Positions 27,149 through 35,045 of a stretch of DNA of 64,000 nt are shown in pieces. Positions within the stretch are counted from its first letter, which is position 1; each line of letters starts with the position of its first letter. Made by a program: the position numbers and the translations under genes. The notes beneath the pieces were generated by a model. It saw only the letters and a list, made by a program, of their open reading frames with translations. It had not been told where the DNA came from and searched no databases. Source of the DNA: Tsukamurella sp. 8F (lineage in GTDB: Bacteria; Actinomycetota; Actinomycetes; Mycobacteriales; Mycobacteriaceae). The stretch is taken from the NCBI RefSeq assembly GCF_029167375.1, contig NZ_JARFTP010000004.1, positions 1 through 64,000 on the forward strand, given 5' to 3'.

Positions 27149-28254
27149 ACCAGGGCTTTCGCGCGGCTGGCCTCGATCTCCCGCACCAACGGCAGCACTT
27201 TCTCGCCGAAGTACTCGATCTCCTCCTGGAAGTGCAGGAAGCCGCCCAGGATCAAATCGACCCCCAGCTCCTTGTAGGCGACAATGCGCTCGGCCACCTG
27301 CTCGGGAGTGCCGATCAGCTGGCTCCGGAAGCCGTCGTTGTACTGCACGAGATCCTCGAACGACGAGTCCGCCCACATCCCGCGACCGTCGGACGTCGAC
27401 CGACCGGCCTGCTGCACCGCGTCCCGGAAGCCCTCGACCGCAGGCCGATTCGCCTTGTCGACGATCTCGCGCAGCGTATCCCGGGCCTCCTTCTCGGTGT
27501 CGCGTGCAATGATGAAGCCGTTCAGCCCGAACCGCACCTCGCGCCGCGCCTCGCGTGCGATCCGGCGCAGATCGTCGAGCTGATCGGTGACTCCGTCGAA
27601 GTCTTTGCCGTTGGAGAAGTACCAATCGGCGTAATTCCCGCCGTTGAACCGCGCCGCCGTCGAGTTACCGCCCTGGAACAGTTCGGGATTCGGGCGCTCG
27701 GGAGTGTTCAGCGGCTTCGGCTTGAGCGTGAAGTCGCGGATCCGGTAGAAGTCGCCGGCGAATTCGACGTCGTCCTCGGTCCAGATCTTCCGGATCGCCT
27801 GTAGGAATTCGGCGCTGCGACGATAGCGCTCGTCGTGCTCGAGCCAGGGCTCGCCGAGCGCACGGAACTCGCCCGCGAACCAGCCGGACACCACATTGAT
27901 CGCGAACCGGCCGCCCGAGAGATGGTCCGCGGTGGCGCCGAACTTGGCGAGTACCGCGGGATGCCACAGCCCGGGGTGGACCGCGGCGATCACCTTCAGC
28001 TTCTCGGTGGCGCCCAGCAGAGCAAGACTGAACGATGTCGACTCGTGCTGGTACTCGGCGCCGTAGCTCGCCATGTACCGCACCTGAGAAAGGGCGTACT
28101 CGAAGCCCACACGCTCCGCGGTCTGCGCCAGTCTCTTGTTGTACTCGAAGTCCCAACCGGTCCTCTGCTCGATCTCGCTGGTGACGAGGCCACCGGACAC
28201 GTTGGGAACCCAGTAGGCGAACTTGATCTGGTCGGAGATCTTCTCGGTCGTCAT
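27145..28254 (-). CDS. sfnG: FMNH2-dependent dimethyl sulfone monooxygenase SfnG
   Basis: This 369-residue luciferase-like enzyme matches SfnG: KFAYWVPNVSGGLVTSEIEQ, then GFEYALSQVRYMASYGAEYQ, and the flavin segment FAINVVSGWF. SfnG converts dimethyl sulfone to methanesulfinate with FMNH2, feeding sulfite release. It lies between ssuD and an SfnC-like gene in one minus-strand operon. A separate flavin reductase must supply FMNH2; none is present nearby. Confidence 0.92.
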   Translation of the reverse strand: MTTEKISDQIKFAYWVPNVSGGLVTSEIEQRTGWDFEYNKRLAQTAERVGFEYALSQVRYMASYGAEYQHESTSFSLALLGATEKLKVIAAVHPGLWHPAVLAKFGATADHLSGGRFAINVVSGWFAGEFRALGEPWLEHDERYRRSAEFLQAIRKIWTEDDVEFAGDFYRIRDFTLKPKPLNTPERPNPELFQGGNSTAARFNGGNYADWYFSNGKDFDGVTDQLDDLRRIAREARREVRFGLNGFIIARDTEKEARDTLREIVDKANRPAVEGFRDAVQQAGRSTSDGRGMWADSSFEDLVQYNDGFRSQLIGTPEQVAERIVAYKELGVDLILGGFLHFQEEIEYFGEKVLPLVREIEASRAKALV

Positions 28255-28267
28255 GGTCTTCTCTTCT

Positions 28268-29449
28268 CTACGAGGAGGCGGGCGTCAGTGCAGGCAGGAA
28301 CGCACCGCCGAGGGACTGGACGCCACCCGCCGTCTCGGCGTCGATGAGGCCGCGGCGCGCGAGGGCCGGGCGCACGCCCTCGCCGAAGTGATAGGCCTCC
28401 TCGAGGTGCGGGTAGCCGGACAGGATGAAGTGGTCGAGGCCGAGCGCAGCGTATTCCGCGATGAGGTCCGCCACCTCATCGTGCGAGCCCACCAGAGCCG
28501 TGCCCGCGCCGCCGCGGACGAGTCCTACTCCGCTCCACAGACCGGGGTGGATCTCGAGCGAGCGCGCGTCCGCGGCCTCATCGAAAGCCTTTCCGCCGCC
28601 GTGCAGCTCGCGCATCCGCCGTTGACCATCGGACTCCGAACGCGCGAGGTTGGCCTGTGCGTTGCGCACCGCCTCGGGGTCCAGGCCCCGCAGCAGGCGA
28701 TTCGCCTCGGCCCAGGCCTCCTCGCTGGTGTCGCGCGCGATGACGTGTAGTCGGACGCCGTAGGTGAGCTCGCGGCCCTGTGCCGATGCGAGCCCCCGGA
28801 CCCAGTCGAGCTTCTGTGCGACCTGTGCGGGCGGCTCGCCCCACGTGAGGTACGTGTCGGCGTACTTCGCGGCGACGTCGCCGGCGGCGGGAGAGCTGCC
28901 GCCGAAGAATACCGGAGGTGCGGGTTCCGGCCGCCGGACGACGCGGGCGTTCTCCAGTTTCACGTACTCGCCGTCGTAGGAGACAGGATCAGGCGAGGTC
29001 CAGAGGCGGCGGCTCACGTCCAGGTATTCGCCACAGCGAGCGTAGCGCTGCTCCTTGGTGAGGTAGTCGCCGAAGGCGCGCTGCTCCGACGACTCACCTC
29101 CGGTCACCACGTTCAGCAGCAGCCGGCCGCCGGAATGCCACTGGAATGTGGCGGCCATCTGGGCCTGTAGAAGGGGGCTGATCAGCCCGGGGCGGAGGGC
29201 CACCAGGAACGCGAGCGTCTCGGTCGAATCGATCAGCGCGGCCGTGCTCAGCCACGCGTCCTCGCACCACAACCCGGTCGGTGTGAGGACGGCTTCGAAG
29301 TGGTTCTGCTCCGCGGCGTGGGCGAGTTGCTTGAGGTACTTCAGATCCGCCGGCCGGTTGCTCCCGGAGATGGTGCTCCCGTGGCCGCCCGCCATGAGAT
29401 TGCGCGAGTCGCCATAGGTGGGAAGGAACCAGTGGAAGTGCAGGGACAC
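28268..29449 (-). CDS. ssuD: FMNH2-dependent alkanesulfonate monooxygenase
   Basis: This 393-residue protein matches SsuD: HFHWFLPTYGDSRNL, HFEAVLTPTGLWCEDAWLS, and the FMN site RLLLNVVTGGE. SsuD cleaves alkanesulfonates to an aldehyde and sulfite. It is a GTG start behind GAGAGG. It opens the sulfur operon with sfnG 13 bp downstream. No ssuABC transporter genes are present in the window, so sulfonate uptake must be encoded elsewhere. Confidence 0.9.
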   Translation of the reverse strand: MSLHFHWFLPTYGDSRNLMAGGHGSTISGSNRPADLKYLKQLAHAAEQNHFEAVLTPTGLWCEDAWLSTAALIDSTETLAFLVALRPGLISPLLQAQMAATFQWHSGGRLLLNVVTGGESSEQRAFGDYLTKEQRYARCGEYLDVSRRLWTSPDPVSYDGEYVKLENARVVRRPEPAPPVFFGGSSPAAGDVAAKYADTYLTWGEPPAQVAQKLDWVRGLASAQGRELTYGVRLHVIARDTSEEAWAEANRLLRGLDPEAVRNAQANLARSESDGQRRMRELHGGGKAFDEAADARSLEIHPGLWSGVGLVRGGAGTALVGSHDEVADLIAEYAALGLDHFILSGYPHLEEAYHFGEGVRPALARRGLIDAETAGGVQSLGGAFLPALTPASS

Positions 29450-29615
29450 CGAAGGGACCTCTCGTCGACGGGCACGCCTCTCTCAGGTGTGCGGACGAAG
29501 CCAGTGTCGACGCGCCCGCCCGCTGCGGCCAGGGTTGGAATCTCGGTGCGCGAAAGCGCGCGTTGCGTGCTGTGACGTGCATCGCGAGGGCGCGGTTCGC
29601 AGCGCGCTGCGGCGG

Positions 29616-30011
29616 TCAGTGACCGCCCGCTCGGACGCGGGTAGGCGTTATGCGTGCGATGACCCGGCGGCTGCCCGGGTTCGGCTCGGTCCAGGCGGTG
29701 CCGCGGTACTTGCGGCACAATTCGTCGATGAGGCGACCGTCGGGATCGTCGACCAGCTCGACGGTTCCGCGCACCTCCACGGTGTCCATGGGATCGTCGG
29801 GGTTGATCCACGAGACACCGATGCGCGGGTCGGCTTCGAGATTCTCGCTCTTGCGGCGGCCGCGGACGGTGGAGAACACCACCGCCTCCCCGTCCGTGTG
29901 GGCCCAGACGACGGTCAGCTGGGGCGAGCCGTCGGGGTTCAGTGTGGCGACGGTCGCGAGTACCGGCGCGTCGATGATCGCGCGGGCGTGGTCGGACAGG
30001 GAGACGGTCAC
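29616..30011 (-). CDS. PPOX-class (F420/FMN-binding split-barrel) protein
   Basis: This 131-residue protein has the pyridoxamine-phosphate-oxidase-like split barrel: ATVATLNPDGSPQLTVVWAH and STVRGRRKSENLEADPRIGVSW. It belongs to a group in actinobacteria that often uses F420 as cofactor. Function is unknown. It lies 16 bp downstream of agmatine deiminase on the same strand and may be co-transcribed with the agmatine genes, or only be near them. Confidence 0.85.
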   Translation of the reverse strand: MTVSLSDHARAIIDAPVLATVATLNPDGSPQLTVVWAHTDGEAVVFSTVRGRRKSENLEADPRIGVSWINPDDPMDTVEVRGTVELVDDPDGRLIDELCRKYRGTAWTEPNPGSRRVIARITPTRVRAGGH

Positions 30012-30027
30012 GGTGTGCTCCTCGGGT

Positions 30028-31059
30028 TCACGCCCGCAGCGGCGCGGGCTGGTGCTGCGTGATGCAGTGGATGCCGCCGCCCCTCTCGAACAGCGGGCGC
30101 GCGTCCACGGTGACCACCCGGCGCCCCGGATAGGCCTGCCTCAGGATATCGGCGGCTGCCGCGTCGTTCTCGTCGCCGAACGAGCAGGCGATCACACCGT
30201 CGTTCACCACCAGGTGGTTGATGTAGCTGTAGTCGACGAAGCCCTCGCTGTCGGTGAGCGTCGTGGGTGCGGGCACGTCGATCACCTGCCACGGGCGCCC
30301 GGCGGCGTCGGTCGAGTCGGCGAACACCTTGCGGAAGGCCTTGCTGCGGATATGGTCCGGGTGTGCCGGGTCGCGCTGATCGTGCAGCAACATCACACCC
30401 GGTGATGCGATCGCGGCCACGATGTCGACGTGCCCACGCGTGCCGTACGCCTCGGAGTCGCGCGCAAGCCCGTAGGGCAGCCACACCGCGTGCGTCGCGC
30501 CGATCGTTCGAGCGAGTTCGGCCTCGACGTCGACCCGCGTCATCCCCGGGTTGCGGCCCGGGTCGAGCTGGACCGTCTCGGTGACCAGGACGGTGCCCTG
30601 ACCGTCCACCTGGATGCCGCCACCCTCTCCGACCATGTCGGATGGGATTCTCTGCGCCCCGGACAGTTCTGCGACGAGGGCGCCGATCCGGGCGTCGCGG
30701 TCCCATCGGGCCCAGTCCTGCGCGCCCCAGCCGTTGAACACCCAGTCCACTGCACCGACGCGGCCGTCGTCCCCGTGTACGAACGTGGGGCCGATGTCCC
30801 GCATCCACGCGTCGTTCAGCGGCGCCTCGACGACGGTGACCTCGCGAGAGAGGTACCGCGCGGCCGCAGTGCGCTCTCGCGGGTCGACGACCACCGTCAC
30901 CGGCTCGAACTCGAGTATCGCGTGCGCGACGGCGGCCCACGTCGATCGCGCCTCGTGGTGTGCGTCCGCGGTCTCGCCCAGCGAGTAGCCCTCGGACGGG
31001 AACGCCATCCAGGTCCGATCGTGCGAAGCGCCCTCGGCGGGCATGCGCCACGTGGGCAC
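30028..31059 (-). CDS. aguA: Agmatine deiminase
   Basis: This 343-residue protein belongs to the agmatine/peptidyl-arginine deiminase family. PLNDAWMRDIGPTF holds the substrate-binding Asp, and the catalytic Cys lies in GGGIHCITQHQP near the C-terminus. AguA hydrolyses agmatine to N-carbamoylputrescine and ammonia. The next enzyme, N-carbamoylputrescine amidase, is encoded 2 bp upstream in the same operon. Length is as expected. Confidence 0.93.
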   Translation of the reverse strand: MPTWRMPAEGASHDRTWMAFPSEGYSLGETADAHHEARSTWAAVAHAILEFEPVTVVVDPRERTAAARYLSREVTVVEAPLNDAWMRDIGPTFVHGDDGRVGAVDWVFNGWGAQDWARWDRDARIGALVAELSGAQRIPSDMVGEGGGIQVDGQGTVLVTETVQLDPGRNPGMTRVDVEAELARTIGATHAVWLPYGLARDSEAYGTRGHVDIVAAIASPGVMLLHDQRDPAHPDHIRSKAFRKVFADSTDAAGRPWQVIDVPAPTTLTDSEGFVDYSYINHLVVNDGVIACSFGDENDAAAADILRQAYPGRRVVTVDARPLFERGGGIHCITQHQPAPLRA

Positions 31060-31061
31060 CG

Positions 31062-32039
31062 TCAGGCCTCCGTCCCCCGCGCAGCGGAGCCGTACGGCGC
31101 GCCGGCGTCGACGGGGGCCGCCAGCCTCCCATACGTGTCGGGCCTCCGCGTGAGCAAGAACGGGAACAGTGCAAGCCAGTCGCGTCGCTGGTCGAGATCG
31201 AGCTCAGCCACCAGGACTGCCGATGCAGCGCGCGGTGCTTGAACGAGGATGCGGCCGTAGGGGTCCGAGATGAACGAGCTCCCGTAGAACGCGATCATGC
31301 CCTCGTCGCCGTATCGGTTGGGGACGATCATGAAGGTACCGTTGGCGATTCCGTTGCCCACGATGACCTGCTGCCACAGCGGTTCCGTGTCGAAGTCGGG
31401 GTGGTCGGGCTCCGAGCCGATGGCAGTGGGATACACCAGGGCGTCTGCACCGCCCAGCGAGTACATGCGCGCGACCTCCGGGAACCACTCGTCCCAGCAC
31501 GTCGGCAGGCCGAACCGCGCGCCGCCGAGGCCCTCGGGGGCGTGCACGGGGTACGCGTCGTCGGTGGGCCCCTGCCGGAAGTAGGTGTCCTCGTAGTAGC
31601 CCGCGGTAACGGGGATGTGCAGCTTGCGCGTGCGTGCCAGAAGCTCACCCTCTGGCGACACCATGACGGCGGTGTTGAGGCCGAGACCGTCGCCTGCGTC
31701 GGCGCGCTCGTAGAGCGAGGCGTGCACTACCACGCCGTGCTTCGCCGCGGCGTTCGCGGCGAACTCGAATGTAGGGCCCGACTGCAGGGGTTCGGCTGCG
31801 GCGCTGGGGTTCTCGCCGCCCCGCACGAAGGCGGGGTAGCGGCTCAACGTCAATTCGGAGAGGAAGACGACACGTGCTCCCGCGCCGGCCGCCTGGCCGA
31901 CGGCGTCGGTGAGCTCGGCGCGTAGTGTTGCGGCGTCGCTGTGCCAGCGGTGCTGTACGAGGCCTACCTTCAGCGGCTCGCGCGCAGGCGGTTCCACGCG
32001 GGAGAGGGGCGGCGCGGCGGGGGCCGTGATGAGCTGCAT
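31062..32039 (-). CDS. aguB: N-carbamoylputrescine amidase (nitrilase family)
   Basis: This 325-residue nitrilase-fold enzyme has the Glu-Lys-Cys triad: Glu in FLSELTLSRYP, Lys in TRKLHIPVTAGYYEDTYF and Cys in GLPTCWDEWFPE. The segment YEDTYFRQG is typical of N-carbamoylputrescine amidases. It releases putrescine from N-carbamoylputrescine. I use the ATG at 32039; an upstream ATG would place coding sequence over the operator. It heads a minus-strand operon with aguA. Confidence 0.9.
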   Translation of the reverse strand: MQLITAPAAPPLSRVEPPAREPLKVGLVQHRWHSDAATLRAELTDAVGQAAGAGARVVFLSELTLSRYPAFVRGGENPSAAAEPLQSGPTFEFAANAAAKHGVVVHASLYERADAGDGLGLNTAVMVSPEGELLARTRKLHIPVTAGYYEDTYFRQGPTDDAYPVHAPEGLGGARFGLPTCWDEWFPEVARMYSLGGADALVYPTAIGSEPDHPDFDTEPLWQQVIVGNGIANGTFMIVPNRYGDEGMIAFYGSSFISDPYGRILVQAPRAASAVLVAELDLDQRRDWLALFPFLLTRRPDTYGRLAAPVDAGAPYGSAARGTEA

Positions 32040-32055
32040 CGGTGCTCCAGAATAA

Positions 32056-32072
32056 AACGAATCGGATTCGTT
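32056..32072. promoter_or_regulatory. TetR operator between aguB and its regulator
   Basis: A perfect 17-bp palindrome, AACGAATC-G-GATTCGTT, lies 17 bp before the aguB start and between the divergent aguB and tetR genes. It is very likely the binding site of the TetR protein controlling agmatine breakdown. Confidence 0.8.
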
Positions 32073-32143
32073 AAGTATGCTTGCCCGGCGTCCTCTGCGC
32101 AAGCCCAGGTTGGACCGAGCACGATCGGCAGGGAAGGGAGTCG

Positions 32144-32641
32144 ATGATGCCGCGCCCCTCGCAGCCCAAGCTGTCGCTCGACCGCATTGCTGCGGCAGCG
32201 CTCACGGAGGTCGACGCCACAGGCGATTTCACGATGCCGGGCATCGCCGCGCGACTGAAGGTGCGGCCCTCGTCCCTGTACAACCACGTGCGCGGCCGTG
32301 ACGAGATCGTCGAGCTGTTGCGCGAGCACGCCATGGCCGCCGTCGTCGTCCCCGTACCCGTAGACGACCCGCTCGCCGTCGTCGCCACTATCGCGCGGGA
32401 GTATCGCGCCGCCTACGCCCGGCACCCGCGGCTCATCCCCCTGCTGACGGCCCAGACGGTTCGCGCCCCTGCCGCCTTCGCCATGTACAACGTCCTGGCG
32501 CAGGCGTTCTCGGACACAGGACTGGGACCGGCGGACGTGCTCGCGGCGATCACGGCGCTGGACAGCTTCGTCCTCGGTGGCTCGAAAGGATGTGCTCGAA
32601 CAGATGGTGAGCGACACCGTGGTCGGGGGCGCGACCTATGA
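32144..32641 (+). CDS. TetR/AcrR family regulator, short C-terminus
   Basis: The N-terminal part is a clear TetR helix-turn-helix (LSLDRIAAAALTEVDATGDFTM, then IAARLKVRPSSLYNHVRGRDEIVELL) with a TetR_C-type ligand domain up to ITALDSFVLG. After that the sequence becomes a basic tail (GGSKGCARTDGERHRGRGRDL), which does not look like the remainder of the domain. The ligand domain appears cut by about 40 residues, by frameshift or deletion. The ATG at 32144 is preferred, after AGGGAAGGGAG; the product has 165 residues. It is divergent from aguB with a palindrome between them, so regulation of agmatine use is likely. Confidence 0.72.
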   Translation: MMPRPSQPKLSLDRIAAAALTEVDATGDFTMPGIAARLKVRPSSLYNHVRGRDEIVELLREHAMAAVVVPVPVDDPLAVVATIAREYRAAYARHPRLIPLLTAQTVRAPAAFAMYNVLAQAFSDTGLGPADVLAAITALDSFVLGGSKGCARTDGERHRGRGRDL

Positions 32642-34177
32642 GCGACCCGATTCCAGCGCCTCTGTGAGCGCCTCGCCCGCCCCGGCCGGGAGTGTGTCCT
32701 CGGTGAAGAAGCGCGGTGACACGAAGCGCCACACCGTCATCAGGACGGCGCCGAACGCCAGGATGCCGAACCCGAGGAAGAACACGAGGCCGATCCCGCC
32801 GACGGATGCGCCGCTCCCGTTCTCCGGATCCATACTCTCCTGCACCGAGATCGCGAAGATCGCTATCAGCATCACGCCGCCCAGCAGCGGGAAGAGGAAG
32901 CGGAACAGGACGTTTCGCACGCTCGAGAAGAGCGTTCGGCGGAACTCCCAGATGCACGCGAACGCCGTGATCCCGTAGTACCAGCAGATCATGATGCCGA
33001 GTGCGGCGATCGTATCGGTGAGCGTGTGTTCGGACAGGATCGTGACGACCGTGTAGAAGACGGCCGTCACGATACCGGACACCACCGTCCCGAAGCTCGG
33101 CACCAGGAAGCGCGGGCTGACCTCGGCGAACTTACGGGGGAATGCGCCGTATGCGCCCATCGCCAGCATGGTGCGGGCGGCGGGTAGAAAAGTCGTCTGG
33201 AGACTCGCGGCCGATGATGCGAGCACCGCCAGCGATAGGAAGGGGCCGAAGAAGCCGCCCATCACAGGATCGGCCAGAGCCCCGAACACATTCTCCTCAT
33301 TGTTCGGGTTACCCAGTCCGAGCCCGGTATCACCTACGCCGGCGAACATCATCACCGCGACCGCGACGAGGAGGTACGTCGCGAGGATCGAGATGACGCA
33401 CAGCAGGCCGGAGCGACCGGGAACGCGGTCGGGGTCCTTGCACTCCTCGCCCAGGGTGAGACAGGTGTCCCAGCCCCAGAATGCGAACACCGACCCCGTC
33501 AGGCCCACCACGAAGGCACCGATCGTCAACCCGGTGAACGGATTGAACCAGTCCAGATCGAAGCTGAGATGCCCTGGCGCCGAGCCGTTCGCGACCTTCA
33601 CCAGCGCCGTGACAGCGAATCCGACGAGCACGATCATCTGGAAGCCGACCAGGATGTACTGCACACGCTCGCTCGTCGTGATGCCGCGGCATGCGATGTA
33701 GGTTGCGACGAGCATGAATGCGAGTGTCGTCGCGATGTTGACCGCCTTGTCGGATGCCAGGTCCGCGATCGATGCGTGGTGTGAGATCTGCGCTATGAAG
33801 AGGTATAGGAACTGCACCGCCACCGCCGCGAGGTTCGACAACACGATGATGGTGGCGATCACCATGCCCCAACCGCACATCCAGCCGACGTACGGCCCGA
33901 ACGCCTTGGCGGACCACGTGAACGACGCTCCGGCATCGGGCATCTTGGAGTTGAGCTCGCGGTACGCGTACGCGGTGAGGAACATCGGAATGAAGCCGGC
34001 GATGAGGATCGCGGGCATCTTCAGGCCGACCGCCGCGACGATCAGCCCGATGCTGGCGGTCAGGGTGTAGCCGGGGGCCACCGTCGAGATGCCGAGCACC
34101 GCACCGGAGAACGTGCCGATCTGTCCAGTCGCGAGCCCCTTCTCCGAGGTTCCGGGCGCATGCGTGTGTCCTGTCAT
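32636..34177 (-). CDS. APC-family amino-acid/polyamine permease
   Basis: This 513-residue polytopic membrane protein has about 12 helices. The first carries FSGAVLGISTVAPGYTLTAS, and later ones carry YRELNSKMPDAGASFTW and FWGWDTCLTLGEECKDPDR, typical of APC permeases. Because it sits in an operon with a copper amine oxidase and a Usp, and next to agmatine genes, a polyamine or biogenic amine is the likely substrate. A strong AAGGAGG precedes the ATG. Its 3' end overlaps the tetR gene by 6 bp. Confidence 0.88.
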   Translation of the reverse strand: MTGHTHAPGTSEKGLATGQIGTFSGAVLGISTVAPGYTLTASIGLIVAAVGLKMPAILIAGFIPMFLTAYAYRELNSKMPDAGASFTWSAKAFGPYVGWMCGWGMVIATIIVLSNLAAVAVQFLYLFIAQISHHASIADLASDKAVNIATTLAFMLVATYIACRGITTSERVQYILVGFQMIVLVGFAVTALVKVANGSAPGHLSFDLDWFNPFTGLTIGAFVVGLTGSVFAFWGWDTCLTLGEECKDPDRVPGRSGLLCVISILATYLLVAVAVMMFAGVGDTGLGLGNPNNEENVFGALADPVMGGFFGPFLSLAVLASSAASLQTTFLPAARTMLAMGAYGAFPRKFAEVSPRFLVPSFGTVVSGIVTAVFYTVVTILSEHTLTDTIAALGIMICWYYGITAFACIWEFRRTLFSSVRNVLFRFLFPLLGGVMLIAIFAISVQESMDPENGSGASVGGIGLVFFLGFGILAFGAVLMTVWRFVSPRFFTEDTLPAGAGEALTEALESGRS

Positions 34178-34180
34178 GGC

Positions 34181-35035
34181 CTATACCTCCTTGTTCGGTG
34201 TGACGACCATGGGGACCTGCAGCACGCGCAGCATCTTCGCCGCGGTCGAGCCCAGGAACAGCCGCCGCTGCCGTGCGAGCCGGGAGGAGCCGACCACGAG
34301 GATGTCGCCGTCGTGCCAGTCCAGCGCGGCGACCGCGCCCTCCACCGTTGCGCCCTCCGCAACCTCGAGGCCGACCGGGAAACCGTCGGGCAGTAGCGCT
34401 TTCGCGGACTCCAGGAGGGACTTCGCGTGTGCCCGGGCGCGGTTGGCTCTTACGTCATCGGGATCGGGGATGCCCGCCGGGAGCGGGTCCAATGCGATGA
34501 GTGACATCAGCCGTAGCGGGATGTCGGTTGCCCGTGCCGAGCGCACGGCCGTGTCCAGTGCGAGCGACGCTCCCGGGCGGGTGCCGACTGCGCACGTGAC
34601 CTGCCGGATCTTCGACGCGGGCGAATTGCGCGTACCGCGCGGCGCGAGCGCGAGCGGTACGGGGGAGCTGTGCAGCAGGTCCGATGTGACCGACCCGATC
34701 GAATGCCGGTCGAGGAGCCCGTCGCCCGCGGCACCGACGACGAGGGCGTCCACGTCCAACTCTTCTGCCAGGCGTATCAGCCCCTCGGCGAAGGACTCGT
34801 CGACGGCGACGTGGATGGTGACGGCAACGTCGTCGGGCACTGTCGATGCCGCCTGCGTGAGCCATCCGCGCGCCGCGGCGATGACGACGTCCTCGTACCC
34901 GGGGGCGCCCGGCGGTTGGGGCGGCACGATCATCGCGATGTCGAGTTCGGCGTCGAGGGTGCGCGCGAGGCGGATACCGAGCGCGACGCCGTCGGCGCCG
35001 GTGTCGGTCGCCAGGTAGCCCACGAGGAGTCTCAT
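34181..35035 (-). CDS. Universal stress protein, two tandem UspA domains
   Basis: This 284-residue protein has two UspA units. The first ends with the nucleotide motif VVGAAGDGLLDRHSIGS and PLALAP, the second with VVGSSRLARQRRLFLGS and PMVVTP. It lies 3 bp before the permease gene and 10 bp after the amine oxidase gene, so all three are in one operon. This is the second place in the window where an APC permease is paired with a tandem Usp, which suggests a functional link. Confidence 0.9.
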   Translation of the reverse strand: MRLLVGYLATDTGADGVALGIRLARTLDAELDIAMIVPPQPPGAPGYEDVVIAAARGWLTQAASTVPDDVAVTIHVAVDESFAEGLIRLAEELDVDALVVGAAGDGLLDRHSIGSVTSDLLHSSPVPLALAPRGTRNSPASKIRQVTCAVGTRPGASLALDTAVRSARATDIPLRLMSLIALDPLPAGIPDPDDVRANRARAHAKSLLESAKALLPDGFPVGLEVAEGATVEGAVAALDWHDGDILVVGSSRLARQRRLFLGSTAAKMLRVLQVPMVVTPNKEV

Positions 35036-35045
35036 GGTGGCCTTC

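Noticed and set aside
29450-29582. Leader peptide for sulfur control upstream of ssuD
   Set aside because: The only frame with a start runs on into ssuD in another frame, and I saw no cysteine-rich short peptide with its own stop.
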